A stretch of 55,040 bases of DNA, from NCBI GenBank assembly GCA_902633975.1, contig CACPHX010000009.1, positions 1 to 55,040 of the forward strand, read 5' to 3'. The stretch is from an uncultured Marinoscillum sp. (GTDB lineage: Bacteria > Bacteroidota > Bacteroidia > Cytophagales > MED-G16). The position numbers were made by a program, and so were the translations under genes. The notes below the pieces were generated by a model. The model was given only the letters and a program-made list of their open reading frames with translations. It searched no databases and was not told the DNA's origin. Below, in pieces: positions 18,615-27,871 of the stretch; the first letter of the stretch is position 1, and each line of letters begins with the position of its first letter.

Positions 18615-18878
18615 TTAACTTTTTAAATTTTCAATAAGACTGTCAATAGTTTCAATTGTATCATTAATCTCTTTTCTTATTTCTGAACTATCCTGACTTG
18701 GAGTTGTATCTGATAAGTTATTTAATAGTTTAAAATCCTTTATAACTCCATCAATTTCTAAGTCTGTAACTTTTTCCTTTAATTCTTTATTTTGTTTTTT
18801 AAGTTCATTAAACTTTGTTATTAATATAGAAAACTTGCTCTCAAGTTCAATTATTTTATTTGATAGGTTACTAGACAT
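18615..18878 (-). CDS. small coiled-coil protein upstream of zapA
   Basis: The 87-residue product is nearly all coiled coil: LSNKIIELESKFSILITKFNELKKQNKELKEKV shows leucine/isoleucine heptads, and a second helix follows. No named domain is certain, but position next to zapA and the shape recall small division-associated coiled coils such as ZapB. I chose the ATG at 18878, one base after the pheT stop (TAATATG), rather than a longer frame that starts inside pheT. Role in FtsZ ring assembly is inference from the neighbour. Confidence 0.75.
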   Translation of the reverse strand: MSSNLSNKIIELESKFSILITKFNELKKQNKELKEKVTDLEIDGVIKDFKLLNNLSDTTPSQDSSEIRKEINDTIETIDSLIENLKS

Positions 18879-18879
18879 A

Positions 18880-21291
18880 TTACTTTCTAATTTCTGCATT
18901 TAATTCCTCTTCATATACTTTAATTAGATTATCCATAGTACTGTTAATTTCTTTCTCACCTAATGTCTTACTTTCATCTTGTAGTATAAACCTCATAGAG
19001 TAAGCAATCCTATTTGAACCTATAGATTCACCTTCATAGATATCATATAGTGATACTTTTTTAAGGATCTTATGCTTATCCAAATCAATAACCGATATTA
19101 CGTCTTTGTATTTAACATCCTTGTTCATGACTAGGGAGAGATCCCTTTGGACTTGTGGAAATTTTGGAATTTCAGAAAACTTAAACTCTTTATCAAAATT
19201 CATAATGAGGTTAGGCCAGTCAATTTCTGCGTGATATACATCTTGGGAAATTTCAAAAGTTTTTAATATCTCCTTTTTTACCATGCCAATTTCTCCAAGA
19301 ACTACTCCATTAGATATAATCTCTACACACATATCCAATGTTTTCGAGTCTGCTTTTGGTTTAGTTTCAAAATCGCTGATTCTTGCAATATTTAATACTT
19401 TATTTGTGATATTGATCACGTCGAAGAATGAAACATTTTCCGGTTTATTAACAAAATGTTCTTCCTGCTTTAAACCAGTCATGTATATTCCAATTTTACT
19501 GCTTTCTTTGTATTCTTTTTCCTCGAGACTGTACGCCTTATCAAATTCGAAGAATTTAAGATTTTTTTGTTTTCTATTTATATTATATCTAATTGAGTCT
19601 AGAGATGTAAATAATAATTTTTGTTTAAGGATAGCATGTTCATCACTTAATTTATTTATCATCTCAATTGTTTTTTCATTATCCCAATAACTAAATTTTC
19701 TGAGTTTATTTGTTGTAAGGGAATTTGTGGTTATTTCAAAAAATCCAGAATTAAGTAACGTATTGAATACGTTATTTAATATTTGATCCTCTCTTGAAGA
19801 TACCCTCTCACCGGACAAGAAGTTACTCTTATTTGATTTAGATATTTTTAAGTTATTGTATCCATAAACTCTTAGTATCTCCTCTAGAATGTCAGCTTCT
19901 CTTGTCACGTCAACCCGGTAAGGTGGAACATTTGCAACAAGTACACCCTCTTTTTCTTTGACCTCAATATCTAAAGAATTTAATATTTTAATTATTTCAT
20001 TCTTATTAAAATCATGACCAGCTAATTGAATTATTCTCTCTAAATTAAATTCAATATTTTGATTTTCAATTTCTTCAGGATATATATCATATACTTTTGA
20101 AGTCACGGCTCCCCCTGAATATTTACATATGAGAAGTGCAGCATATTTTAATGCATAGATTGTTATGTTAGGATCAATTCCTCTTTCAAATCTGTAGGAA
20201 GCATCAGTTTTTAATTGGTGATTCTGACTTGAAGTTCTGATATCGGATGGATTAAAATATGCACTCTCCAAAAAAATTTTTGATGTTTTATTAGTAACTC
20301 CTGAATTTTCACCTCCAAAAACACCTGCTATACACATTGGACTACTGTCACCATCACAAATCATCAAATCGTTATCGTTGAGAGATCTTTTCTCTCCATC
20401 TAATGTTATGAACTCCTCATTTTTTTTGGCGTATTTAACTATTATTTTATTTTTTTTAATTTGATCAAGGTCAAAAGCGTGAAGAGGTTGACCAAGGCTG
20501 TGTAATACATAATTTGTTATGTCAACAACGTTATTAATTGGATTGACTCCTATCGCGTTTAGATAGTCTTTAATAAAAGATGGAGATTCCACGACTTTTA
20601 CCCCTTCGATTATACACCCAGCATATCTAGGACATGCGTTTTTTTCATCAATTTGAATATCTATTTTTGAGTTTTCTTGATTTTTAAATGATGATATATC
20701 AGGTAAATTAATCTTTTCTCCAGTAATTGCTTTAATGTCTCTAGCAACACCTAGGTGTGACGCTGCATCGGCTCTATTTGGTGTCAGTGATATGTCAAAA
20801 ATTGTGTCATCCAGAGGATTTAAATAATTATCTGCACTATCACCTACTTTAGCATTCTTTTCTAAAACAATTATACCTGAATGCGATTTACTTACTCCTA
20901 TTTCATCCTCAGCACAAATCATTCCATCAGAATCAATACCTCTTATTTTTGTTTTTTTAATTTTAATTTTATTTCCGTCTATTGTTTTTATTGTAGTTCC
21001 CGGTATTGCAACTACTACCTTCTGTCCAACTTTTATATTTTTTGCACCACATATAATACTTGAAATTTTGTCTTCCAAATCAACTTTTGTAATACTCAGT
21101 CTGTCTGCGTCTGGATGTTTTTTTATCTCTTTTATCTGGCCAACACGAAGTTTTTTTAGAAGATCTTTGTCTGATGATAGTGTGATGACTTCATCAACCT
21201 CTAATCCAACATTAGTAAGAAGAGATTCAATTTCCTCTTGACTTTTATTGATTTTTATGAAGTTTTTAAGCCAGTTTAGTGAGATTTTCAT
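18880..21291 (-). CDS. pheT: phenylalanyl-tRNA synthetase beta subunit
   Basis: PheT pairs with PheS to charge tRNA-Phe. The 803-residue product has the standard order: an N-terminal tRNA-binding (EMAP-like) domain near 45-150 with HPDADRLSITKVD and DGMICAEDEIG, the B3/B4 editing region with DASYRFERGIDPN near 365, B5 around 400-480, a catalytic-like core, and a C-terminal ferredoxin-fold anticodon-binding domain beginning FPQVQRDLSLVMN. It leads a unit with the coiled-coil gene and zapA. A TAACTTTA box lies 6 bases before its ATG. PheS is outside the window. Confidence 0.97.
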   Translation of the reverse strand: MKISLNWLKNFIKINKSQEEIESLLTNVGLEVDEVITLSSDKDLLKKLRVGQIKEIKKHPDADRLSITKVDLEDKISSIICGAKNIKVGQKVVVAIPGTTIKTIDGNKIKIKKTKIRGIDSDGMICAEDEIGVSKSHSGIIVLEKNAKVGDSADNYLNPLDDTIFDISLTPNRADAASHLGVARDIKAITGEKINLPDISSFKNQENSKIDIQIDEKNACPRYAGCIIEGVKVVESPSFIKDYLNAIGVNPINNVVDITNYVLHSLGQPLHAFDLDQIKKNKIIVKYAKKNEEFITLDGEKRSLNDNDLMICDGDSSPMCIAGVFGGENSGVTNKTSKIFLESAYFNPSDIRTSSQNHQLKTDASYRFERGIDPNITIYALKYAALLICKYSGGAVTSKVYDIYPEEIENQNIEFNLERIIQLAGHDFNKNEIIKILNSLDIEVKEKEGVLVANVPPYRVDVTREADILEEILRVYGYNNLKISKSNKSNFLSGERVSSREDQILNNVFNTLLNSGFFEITTNSLTTNKLRKFSYWDNEKTIEMINKLSDEHAILKQKLLFTSLDSIRYNINRKQKNLKFFEFDKAYSLEEKEYKESSKIGIYMTGLKQEEHFVNKPENVSFFDVINITNKVLNIARISDFETKPKADSKTLDMCVEIISNGVVLGEIGMVKKEILKTFEISQDVYHAEIDWPNLIMNFDKEFKFSEIPKFPQVQRDLSLVMNKDVKYKDVISVIDLDKHKILKKVSLYDIYEGESIGSNRIAYSMRFILQDESKTLGEKEINSTMDNLIKVYEEELNAEIRK

Positions 21292-21297
21292 ATTTCA

Positions 21298-21305
21298 TAA
21301 AGTTA
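21298..21305 (-). promoter_or_regulatory. TAnnTTTR box before pheT
   Basis: On the minus strand TAACTTTA ends 6 bases before the pheT ATG, in the 68-base gap after the DUF1684 gene. It is a candidate -7 element for the pheT-zapA unit. Confidence 0.45.
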
Positions 21306-21359
21306 ATAAATATATTAGTTTAAATCGCCGAGACTACACTAAATGAACTTAAATACTTT

Positions 21360-21950
21360 TTAAATTTTTTCTCCTGCTTCTATCTTTATATCAATATAAT
21401 TTCTTTTTGAAGGTATCGGGCAGCTAAATTTTTTATCATAAACACAAAATGGATTGTATGATTTATTAAAATCTAACTCTATTCTTTTAGCATTATCAAA
21501 ATCAATATCTATATATCTTCCACCGGCATAGGTTGAAACTTCGTTAGTTCGATCCAGGAAGCAAAAGAATAATTTACCTTTATTTTCGCCATCCAGGTAC
21601 TTGTAAACAGGCAGCGTAAAATTTTTTCTTCCTAACCTAAAAATAAGATTAGCAAAATCTATGAATCTTTCAGAGTCTCCGGTTGATGTTGCGAGAGTGA
21701 GCGTGTCAGTATCTTCATTATTTTCTACTCTGGCAATTACTTTAAAATTAATGTTAGCATCATAATATTGAATCTTATAATCCGAATTTGCTAGTGGTGA
21801 TTTAGCTGATGAATATAAAAATTTTTCTCTCTCTTCTCTATATTCTACAAGTGTTTCGGCATACTTACCGTATTCCAAATTTGAATTATATAGGTAGTAG
21901 GAAATTGATAGGAAAATTGATAAAATAATAATAGGGAGTACCCCTCTCAT
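21360..21950 (-). CDS. DUF1684 family secreted/anchored protein
   Basis: The 196-residue product starts with a hydrophobic N-terminal segment (LPIIILSIFLSISYYLY), which suggests an uncleaved anchor or signal peptide. The rest matches the DUF1684 pattern: REEREKFLYSSAKSPL, a central beta region with LFFCFLDRTNEVSTYAGGRYIDID, and the C-terminal NPFCVYDKKFSCPIPSKRNYIDIKIEAGEK. The family's function is unknown. It lies 12 bases after rpsT and is probably co-transcribed with it; a 68-base gap separates it from pheT. Confidence 0.88.
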   Translation of the reverse strand: MRGVLPIIILSIFLSISYYLYNSNLEYGKYAETLVEYREEREKFLYSSAKSPLANSDYKIQYYDANINFKVIARVENNEDTDTLTLATSTGDSERFIDFANLIFRLGRKNFTLPVYKYLDGENKGKLFFCFLDRTNEVSTYAGGRYIDIDFDNAKRIELDFNKSYNPFCVYDKKFSCPIPSKRNYIDIKIEAGEKI

Positions 21951-21962
21951 TTTGAGTAGGTT

Positions 21963-22217
21963 CTATTTTAAAGAATTTACTTTCTTAACAAGTTTCGACT
22001 TTAAGTGTGCAGCCTTATTCTTATGAATGATGTTGTTTTTGGCAAGTCTATCAATCATTGATACTGCCTTTGGCAGAGACTTGTTAGCTACCGCCTTTTT
22101 ACTTTCTTGATCAAGTTTTTTAATAAAAGATTTAGCCGACTTATGTTGGTATTTGTTCCTAAGCTTCTTCGTCTCGTTTGACCGGATTCTTTTAATTGCT
22201 GATTTATGATTTGCCAT
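21963..22217 (-). CDS. rpsT: 30S ribosomal protein S20
   Basis: S20 is a small helical protein that binds 16S rRNA. The 84-residue product begins MANHKSAIKRIRSNETKKLRNKYQHKSAKSF, typical of the family, and is strongly basic throughout. A canonical Bacteroidota promoter is visible upstream, with a leader of roughly 12-15 bases. DUF1684 follows in the same direction. Confidence 0.97.
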   Translation of the reverse strand: MANHKSAIKRIRSNETKKLRNKYQHKSAKSFIKKLDQESKKAVANKSLPKAVSMIDRLAKNNIIHKNKAAHLKSKLVKKVNSLK

Positions 22218-22234
22218 AATAATTATTAAGTCTG

Positions 22235-22264
22235 CAAATCTAAATTTTTATTTATTATACTCAA
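22235..22264 (-). promoter_or_regulatory. canonical Bacteroidota promoter of rpsT
   Basis: On the minus strand, TTG (22264-22262), 19 bases, then TAGATTTG (22242-22235). Both elements match the Bacteroidota sigma consensus (TTG at -33, TAnnTTTG at -7). The -7 box ends 17 bases before the ATG, so a short untranslated leader is expected. Confidence 0.75.
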
Positions 22265-22291
22265 AAAACTATATCCTTTTTATTTATTATT

Positions 22292-23344
22292 TTATTCTGA
22301 TATTTCTATGCCTCCATTTTGATTTATAATAATACTATTTTCAGGAAAATCTAATTTTGTTAGCCTCCAAATTTCTTTAGCAGCTGTATTTTTATAATCA
22401 AGAATTGGGATACCTAAACCTATTTGTTTTGCTGAAATAATTTTTCCACTTATAAATTTTCCTTCCTCATCTAATTTTACCTTTAATAATGGGGCTAGGC
22501 CTCTTAATCCAGAAAGATTAAACCTAGCGTAGGTTGCAAAATTACCTAAACTGTATGCTATAATACGACCTTTATATATGTCAATAGCTCTTAAGACATG
22601 AGGGCCGTGACCAAATATCATATCAGCACCCGCATCAATTGCCATCCTTGAAAACTCATAAGGGTTACCTCTGTCTTCACCTAAAAAATATTCTTTATCT
22701 CTTGAAACTCTATTATACTTCACACCCTCTGCTCCACCATGAAAAGAAACTATAACAATATCACAATTTAAGTCAAGAAACTTAATTATTTCAGATGCCT
22801 TATGATAATTATTTATTTGTTGAGTTTTTTTATTGGGAGAAAATGCAGTAAAACCATATTTAAAACCATCTTTTTCAAATATAGTGTAAGGCTTTGAGGT
22901 TGTTCCTGCACTTAAAATTCCAACTTTTTCTAAGGATTGTATAGTATTTTCTATTCCTTTTTCACCAAAATCGTTAATGTGGTTATTAGCTATACTTAGA
23001 ATGTCAAAACCCGCTTCTTTATAATTATAAACATAATTATCTGGACTCTTGAAAGCATAACATTTTGTTGAATCTTTGCAGTACTTCACTTTTCCATCTC
23101 CACTTAAAATTGTACCTTCCAGATTACCAACAGCTAAATCAGCATCATTAATTATTTTTTTTACATTGTCGAATATATTCTTTCCATCATTTGGAGGTAG
23201 ATATTTGCTATTTGGAAAATTTGTTCCAATCATCATATCACCAACAGCAATTAATTCTACAGTTCGAGGATTTGAGTCTTGGTTGATATTTGATAATAGA
23301 ACCAAAAGTAATTTAAAATTTAATATTGCCTTAAAAAACATCAT
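22292..23344 (-). CDS. CapA/PgsA-like metallophosphatase-fold protein
   Basis: The 350-residue product has a short hydrophobic N-terminus and the CapA fold: AVGDMMIGT near residue 33 with the first metal ligands, AVGNLEGTI, SIANNHINDFGEKGI, a VSFHGGAEG with a further His, and GHGPHVLRAIDIYKGRIIAYSLGNF near 245. CapA-type proteins take part in poly-gamma-glutamate capsule synthesis in Bacillus; many other bacteria carry homologues of unknown purpose. No pgsBC partners are near, so a capsule role is not supported. It has a TAATTTTA box 4 bases before the ATG. Confidence 0.88.
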   Translation of the reverse strand: MMFFKAILNFKLLLVLLSNINQDSNPRTVELIAVGDMMIGTNFPNSKYLPPNDGKNIFDNVKKIINDADLAVGNLEGTILSGDGKVKYCKDSTKCYAFKSPDNYVYNYKEAGFDILSIANNHINDFGEKGIENTIQSLEKVGILSAGTTSKPYTIFEKDGFKYGFTAFSPNKKTQQINNYHKASEIIKFLDLNCDIVIVSFHGGAEGVKYNRVSRDKEYFLGEDRGNPYEFSRMAIDAGADMIFGHGPHVLRAIDIYKGRIIAYSLGNFATYARFNLSGLRGLAPLLKVKLDEEGKFISGKIISAKQIGLGIPILDYKNTAAKEIWRLTKLDFPENSIIINQNGGIEISE

Positions 23345-23348
23345 TGTA

Positions 23349-23356
23349 TAAAATTA
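23349..23356 (-). promoter_or_regulatory. TAnnTTTR box before the CapA-like gene
   Basis: On the minus strand TAATTTTA ends 4 bases before the ATG. The remaining bases up to 23489 are very AT-rich, with an A run near 23412, and show no other recognisable signal. Confidence 0.4.
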
Positions 23357-23489
23357 GGGAACTCTTTTCAAATTTTATTTTTTTATTGGATATTAACATT
23401 TGATCGATATACAAAAAAAAAAGTGCAGAATATTTGATTTTTTAAATTTAAAATTATTTTTTAGCGGTTATTATTAATATTCTAAAAAA

Positions 23490-23711
23490 ATGTACTGGAC
23501 ATTAGAACTTGTTAATCACTTAGAAGACGCTCCCTGGCCAGCAACTAAGGATGAACTGATAGAATTTTCAATTCGTACTGGAGCACCTGCAGAGGTTACT
23601 GAAAATTTACAAGAACTTGAAGATGATGGTGCGCCTTACGAAAGTATCGAAGAAATTTGGCCTGATTATCCAACCAAAGATGATTTCTTCTTTAATGAAG
23701 ATGAATACTGA
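23490..23711 (+). CDS. DUF2795-containing small protein
   Basis: The 73-residue product is a Bacteroidota-conserved acidic protein. It begins MYWTLELVNHLEDAPWPATKDELIEFSIRTGAP, matching the DUF2795 fold (a short helical domain), and ends in the conserved YPTKDDFFFNEDEY. Its function is unknown. The last 46 bases overlap, on the opposite strand, the end of ispD; because the tail of this protein is the conserved part, the ispD extension is the likelier newcomer. Confidence 0.9.
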   Translation: MYWTLELVNHLEDAPWPATKDELIEFSIRTGAPAEVTENLQELEDDGAPYESIEEIWPDYPTKDDFFFNEDEY

Positions 23712-24355
23712 TCAAAAAAATTAAGGTCACCTATTGTAGTGATTTTAATATTCTCAGTTAGACCCTCAACAAGATTTATTTTAATATTAAACATATCAAA
23801 AAGACTTGCTTCATCATTAAAGTGTCCTTTTGGTAGATTTTTCATACAATTTTTAATATCTGATATCTTATATATTTGGGGGGTTTGAATTTGAACAAAC
23901 TCTGATCTATTAACACTATGATTATTATGATCATTTACTCTTCTTAGTGAATTAACCATTCTTGTAAATGGAACAGCATTCCCATTCTTTTCTGCTTCTT
24001 GAAATAATTTTTTGACAAACCTTTTATTTATGAAAGGTCTCACCCCATCATGTATAGCAACATAACCAGAGTTATCATTAATATTATTTATTCCTTTCTT
24101 GACTGATAAATTTCTCTCTTTACCCCCTCTTATTAATTTTACTTGATCATTAACATATTTACTGGTCAATTTTTTCCATTTTGAGAAATTTTCATGTGGT
24201 AAAACAATGATAAACTTTGTTTTTTTTAAGGTCTTAACCTTGTTGAAGGTATGAATTAATATTGGTATTTCGTGAACCTCAATAAACTGTTTTGGTAATT
24301 CTGACTTCATTCTCTCACCACTACCCGCAGCCATTAAAATAAAATAATTATCCAT
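23666..24355 (-). CDS. ispD: 2-C-methyl-D-erythritol 4-phosphate cytidylyltransferase
   Basis: IspD couples MEP to CTP in the non-mevalonate isoprenoid pathway. The 229-residue product has the nucleotide-binding start MAAGSGERMKSELPKQF, AIHDGVRPFI near 105, QTPQIYK and the late NIKITTIGDLNFFD. It follows queA with a 7-base gap, an order common in Bacteroidota. Its last 15 codons are antisense to the DUF2795 gene, which gives a non-conserved Ser/Lys-rich tail. Confidence 0.95.
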   Translation of the reverse strand: MDNYFILMAAGSGERMKSELPKQFIEVHEIPILIHTFNKVKTLKKTKFIIVLPHENFSKWKKLTSKYVNDQVKLIRGGKERNLSVKKGINNINDNSGYVAIHDGVRPFINKRFVKKLFQEAEKNGNAVPFTRMVNSLRRVNDHNNHSVNRSEFVQIQTPQIYKISDIKNCMKNLPKGHFNDEASLFDMFNIKINLVEGLTENIKITTIGDLNFFDQYSSSLKKKSSLVG

Positions 24356-24362
24356 AATTAAA

Positions 24363-25409
24363 TTATATTATCATAAGAGCATCACCATAAGTGTGAAACA
24401 TATACTTTTCCTTTATTGCAACTTTATAAGCTTTCATTATTTGATCAAACCCCCCAAATGCAGAGGCCATCATGAGAAGAGTAGATTTAGGAGAATGAAA
24501 ATTTGTAATCATTGCTCCACATATTTTAAAATCATAAGGTGGGAATATGAATTTATCTGTCCATCCTGATTTTGCCTTTAATAAATCATTTGCTGTAACT
24601 GCAGTTTCTAATGTTTTCATAGTTGAAGTTCCGACAGCAAAAATTCTTTTTCCACTTTTGATAGCTTTGTTAACTGTTTCAGCTGTTTCCTCGGGAATAG
24701 AGTAATTTTCAGAATCCATTTTATGTTTAGTAAGGTCTTCTACATCAATGTCTTTAAATGTACCTAATCCTGTGTGTGAGGTGATTTTTACAATTTTAAC
24801 TCCTTTAAGTATTAATTTTTTTAATAGGATTTCCGTGAAATGAAGTCCTGCGGCTGGAGCTGCAACAGCACCAATATTTTTTGCATAAACAGTTTGAAAT
24901 CTTTCTTCGTCTTTTTTATCAACTTTTCTCTTAATTTCTTTTGGTAATGGGGTTTCTCCATATTCGTGAATTATATCATGAAAATTTCTTTCATTATCTT
25001 CTGGTATAAATCTTATTGTTCTTCCTCTTGAGGTTGTGTTGTCAATTACTTCAGCAACAAGTTCCCCATCACCAAAGTATAATTTATTACCAACCCTTAT
25101 TTTTCTAGCAGGATCTACCAAAACATCCCATAGATTCAGATCAGGATTTAGTTCTCTTAGAAGAAAAACCTCAATTTTTGCTCCTGTTTTCTCTTTCTGT
25201 CCGTATAACCTAGCAGGAAAAACTTTAGTATCATTTAGTACAAGTACGTCATCTTCGTTGAAATATTTTAAGATATCTTTAAACTGTTTATGCTCAATTT
25301 TTCCTGTTTTTTTATTTAAAATCATTAATTTGGACTCGTCTCTGTTTTCAGCTGGATGTATGGCAGTTCTGGTTGATGCTAGCTTAAAATCAAATTCAGA
25401 TAGTTTCAT
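24363..25409 (-). CDS. queA: tRNA preQ1(34) S-adenosylmethionine ribosyltransferase-isomerase
   Basis: QueA moves the ribosyl part of S-adenosylmethionine to preQ1 in tRNA to form epoxyqueuosine. The 348-residue length is typical. Motifs include [27 protein letters not shown] near 57, [40 protein letters not shown] near 155-190 and HTGLGTF near 215. It shares a 72-base divergent region with the ABC permease gene and is followed by ispD. TAAATTTA lies 2 bases before its ATG. Confidence 0.96.
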   Translation of the reverse strand: MKLSEFDFKLASTRTAIHPAENRDESKLMILNKKTGKIEHKQFKDILKYFNEDDVLVLNDTKVFPARLYGQKEKTGAKIEVFLLRELNPDLNLWDVLVDPARKIRVGNKLYFGDGELVAEVIDNTTSRGRTIRFIPEDNERNFHDIIHEYGETPLPKEIKRKVDKKDEERFQTVYAKNIGAVAAPAAGLHFTEILLKKLILKGVKIVKITSHTGLGTFKDIDVEDLTKHKMDSENYSIPEETAETVNKAIKSGKRIFAVGTSTMKTLETAVTANDLLKAKSGWTDKFIFPPYDFKICGAMITNFHSPKSTLLMMASAFGGFDQIMKAYKVAIKEKYMFHTYGDALMII

Positions 25410-25411
25410 AT

Positions 25412-25419
25412 TAAATTTA
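25412..25419 (-). promoter_or_regulatory. TAnnTTTR box before queA
   Basis: TAAATTTA, its own reverse complement, ends 2 bases before the queA ATG. It is the closest spacing of the series and therefore a less secure member. Confidence 0.3.
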
Positions 25420-25469
25420 TAAAATTAACGTAGTTTTGAGGATTGCAAAGCTAAATAATTGTTTTAACA

Positions 25470-25477
25470 TACCTTTA
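25470..25477 (+). promoter_or_regulatory. TAnnTTTR box before the ABC permease
   Basis: TACCTTTA ends 4 bases before the ATG. TTG triplets occur upstream, but at 8 and 24 bases, outside the preferred 17-23 spacing. Confidence 0.4.
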
Positions 25478-25481
25478 ATTT

Positions 25482-26741
25482 ATGAAATTATTTTTAAGGC
25501 TAATTAGAGAAAGTTTTATATTTTCGTTTAACTCAATTATAGCCAATCCCATCAGAACTTTTTTATCATTATTAGGCGTGACGATTGGTATTTTTACAAT
25601 CATTGCAGTGCTTTCGACTGTTGATTCTTTAGAAAGAAGTATAAAGGATAATTTAAGTTTTTTAGGAACGGACAATCTAAGAGTTGAAAAATGGCCATGG
25701 GATTTTAATAATCCGTCATATGAATGGTGGAAGTTTTGGAAGAGACCCGAACCTATTTTTAGAGAATATCAGTTTTTAAGAGATAATTTATCCACTGCTC
25801 AGTCTGTAGAAATTTATACTACACGAGATATATCAAACGTGAAATATTTAAATAATAGCTCCTCAGTTGATAATTTAAATGGAGTTGTTTTTGAAAATCA
25901 GTATTTTTTTGATTGGGATTTTATAGTTGGTAGATTCTTTACAGAAAATGAGACACTAATTGGACTCAATGCAGTAATTATTGGATATAAAATAATGGAG
26001 GATCTTTTTAGAACCCCAGAGAATGCTTTAGGAAAGCAGATAAAGATTAAAGGTAGATCATTTACAGTTATTGGTGTTCAGAATGAGCAGGGTGAATCTT
26101 TTGGTGCTGGTGATTCATTTGATAGGCAGATGTCAATTCCATTTAACACATTTAAAAAAATGTTCAGAGTTGGCAGAAAGGGGAATGACGCAGTAATTCG
26201 TGTAAGAGGTAATTCAGAAACAGATCCTGGTTTGGTTAATTTAGAATTTGAGGTGAAGGGTCTTATGAGAGCTAAAAGAGGACTTAAGCCCTTTGAAGAA
26301 GACAACTTTGCAATAAATAGACCTGAGTATCTTGCATCATTTATATCAACAATTTTTGGAACTATTACAATAGCTGGTTGGGTCATTGCAAGTTTTTCAA
26401 TTCTTGTTGGTGGTTTTGGTATAGCCAATATTATGTTTGTTTCTGTTAAGGAAAGGGTCCCAATTATTGGCTTGCAAAAATCTTTAGGTGCAAAAAAATA
26501 TTTTATACTTACTCAATTTTTATTTGAGTCTTCATTTTTGAGTGTGTTTGGTGGCTTATTTGGAATATTTCTCGTCTTTTTATTATCATTAATAGATTTA
26601 GGGACCTTTGATCTTATTATATCATTGAAAAATGTAATTATCGGGGTTTCAGTCTCTACGTTTATAGGGTTTTTTGCTGGATTTTTTCCAGCATTATTTG
26701 CATCAAATCTTGACCCAGTAGAGGCAATAAGATCTAACTAG
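25482..26741 (+). CDS. MacB/FtsX-type ABC transporter permease
   Basis: The 419-residue product has the MacB_PCD plus FtsX architecture: a first membrane helix ([25 protein letters not shown], about 22-46), a large periplasmic domain to about residue 285, and three C-terminal helices with the FtsX signature around [38 protein letters not shown]. Such permeases normally pair with a LolD/MacB-like ATPase, which is not adjacent here; standalone copies are common in Bacteroidota. Substrate may be lipoproteins, peptides or signals. Its end overlaps the convergent recA by 8 bases. Confidence 0.92.
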   Translation: MKLFLRLIRESFIFSFNSIIANPIRTFLSLLGVTIGIFTIIAVLSTVDSLERSIKDNLSFLGTDNLRVEKWPWDFNNPSYEWWKFWKRPEPIFREYQFLRDNLSTAQSVEIYTTRDISNVKYLNNSSSVDNLNGVVFENQYFFDWDFIVGRFFTENETLIGLNAVIIGYKIMEDLFRTPENALGKQIKIKGRSFTVIGVQNEQGESFGAGDSFDRQMSIPFNTFKKMFRVGRKGNDAVIRVRGNSETDPGLVNLEFEVKGLMRAKRGLKPFEEDNFAINRPEYLASFISTIFGTITIAGWVIASFSILVGGFGIANIMFVSVKERVPIIGLQKSLGAKKYFILTQFLFESSFLSVFGGLFGIFLVFLLSLIDLGTFDLIISLKNVIIGVSVSTFIGFFAGFFPALFASNLDPVEAIRSN

Positions 26742-27732
26742 TTGTTAGCTTTTCTCTTATTGTTTTCTCGAGCTCTTTCATTAGCTCAGGATTATCTTCT
26801 AAAATCACTTTTACTGAATCTCTTCCTTGTCCAAGTTTTTCATTATTATAAGAAAACCAAGAACCAGATTTCTGAATTATTTCAAGTTCTACACCTAAGT
26901 CAAGTATTTCACCCGATTTTGATATTCCTTTTCCGTACATGATGTCGAACTCAACGACTTTAAAAGGAGGAGCAACTTTATTTTTTACAACTTTTACTTT
27001 TGTCCTATTACCCATGATACTGTCAGGGTTATCTTTAATTTGTCCAATTCTCCTAATGTCTAATCTAACTGAAGAATAAAACTTTAGTGCATTTCCACCT
27101 GTTGTTGTCTCTGGATTTCCGAACATCACTCCAATTTTCTGTCTTAACTGATTTATGAAAATACATACACATCCAGACTTATGAATAGCACCTGTTAGTT
27201 TTCTAAGTGCTTGAGACATTAACCTTGCTTGAAGTCCCATTACACTATCACCCATCTCACCTTCAATTTCTCCCTTAGGTACTAGTGCTGCCACAGAATC
27301 AATCACTATTATATCAAGAGCGTTTGATCTAATCAAGTGTTCTGTTATCTCGAGTGCTTGCTCTCCATTATCAGGTTGCGATATAAGCAAATTTTCTGTA
27401 TCAATTCCTAATTTCTCAGCATATGACTTGTCAAATGCATGCTCGGCATCAATGAATGCTGCAACTCCACCTTTCTTTTGAGCCTCAGCTATGCAGTGCA
27501 TTGATAGAGTAGTTTTACCAGATGATTCTGGTCCATATATCTCAACAACTCTTCCTTTTGGAAGACCACCAATTCCAAGCGCTATGTCAAGGCTAAGAGA
27601 GCCTGTAGGTATGCTAGGTATTTTTACTATATTTTCATCACTTAATTTCATTATGGTTCCTTGACCATATGTCTTCTCTAATTTCTCAATTGCAAGATTA
27701 AGTGCGTTTGATTTTTCTTTTGTCTCTTTCAT
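26734..27732 (-). CDS. recA: recombinase A
   Basis: RecA polymerises on single-stranded DNA, drives strand exchange and triggers LexA-type cleavage. The 332-residue product has Walker A GPESSGKT at 67-74, the MAW region, [15 protein letters not shown], the DNA-binding loop L1 with [22 protein letters not shown] and L2 with [22 protein letters not shown]. It is a little shorter at the C-terminus than the 350 residues of E. coli. It stands alone on the minus strand, with a 139-base AT-rich gap to the divergent DUF3108 gene in which I see no clear SOS operator. Confidence 0.98.
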   Translation of the reverse strand: MKETKEKSNALNLAIEKLEKTYGQGTIMKLSDENIVKIPSIPTGSLSLDIALGIGGLPKGRVVEIYGPESSGKTTLSMHCIAEAQKKGGVAAFIDAEHAFDKSYAEKLGIDTENLLISQPDNGEQALEITEHLIRSNALDIIVIDSVAALVPKGEIEGEMGDSVMGLQARLMSQALRKLTGAIHKSGCVCIFINQLRQKIGVMFGNPETTTGGNALKFYSSVRLDIRRIGQIKDNPDSIMGNRTKVKVVKNKVAPPFKVVEFDIMYGKGISKSGEILDLGVELEIIQKSGSWFSYNNEKLGQGRDSVKVILEDNPELMKELEKTIREKLTTS

Positions 27733-27860
27733 AATTTCTTTTTTGCTAAAATAAGTAGTAAAAATTTATAATACTAATATTTTTAGTAAAATTTATTTTT
27801 TTATTTAAAGATGTTTAAATATAGCTACTATACTCATCATATTTTAATATTTTTGTGACT

Positions 27861-27868
27861 TAAGTTTA
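27861..27868 (+). promoter_or_regulatory. TAnnTTTR box before the DUF3108 gene
   Basis: TAAGTTTA ends 3 bases before the ATG. It is a candidate -7 element or initiation signal at the end of the 139-base recA/DUF3108 intergenic region. Confidence 0.4.
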
Positions 27869-27871
27869 CAG

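Noticed and set aside
23345-23489. A small RNA or regulatory element in the gap before the DUF2795 gene
   Set aside because: The sequence is simple AT-rich DNA with A and T runs; no hairpin with a T-tract and no full promoter could be placed.
27733-27871. An SOS operator before recA
   Set aside because: No inverted repeat of a LexA type stands out in the 139 bases; the only clear signal is the box for the divergent gene.
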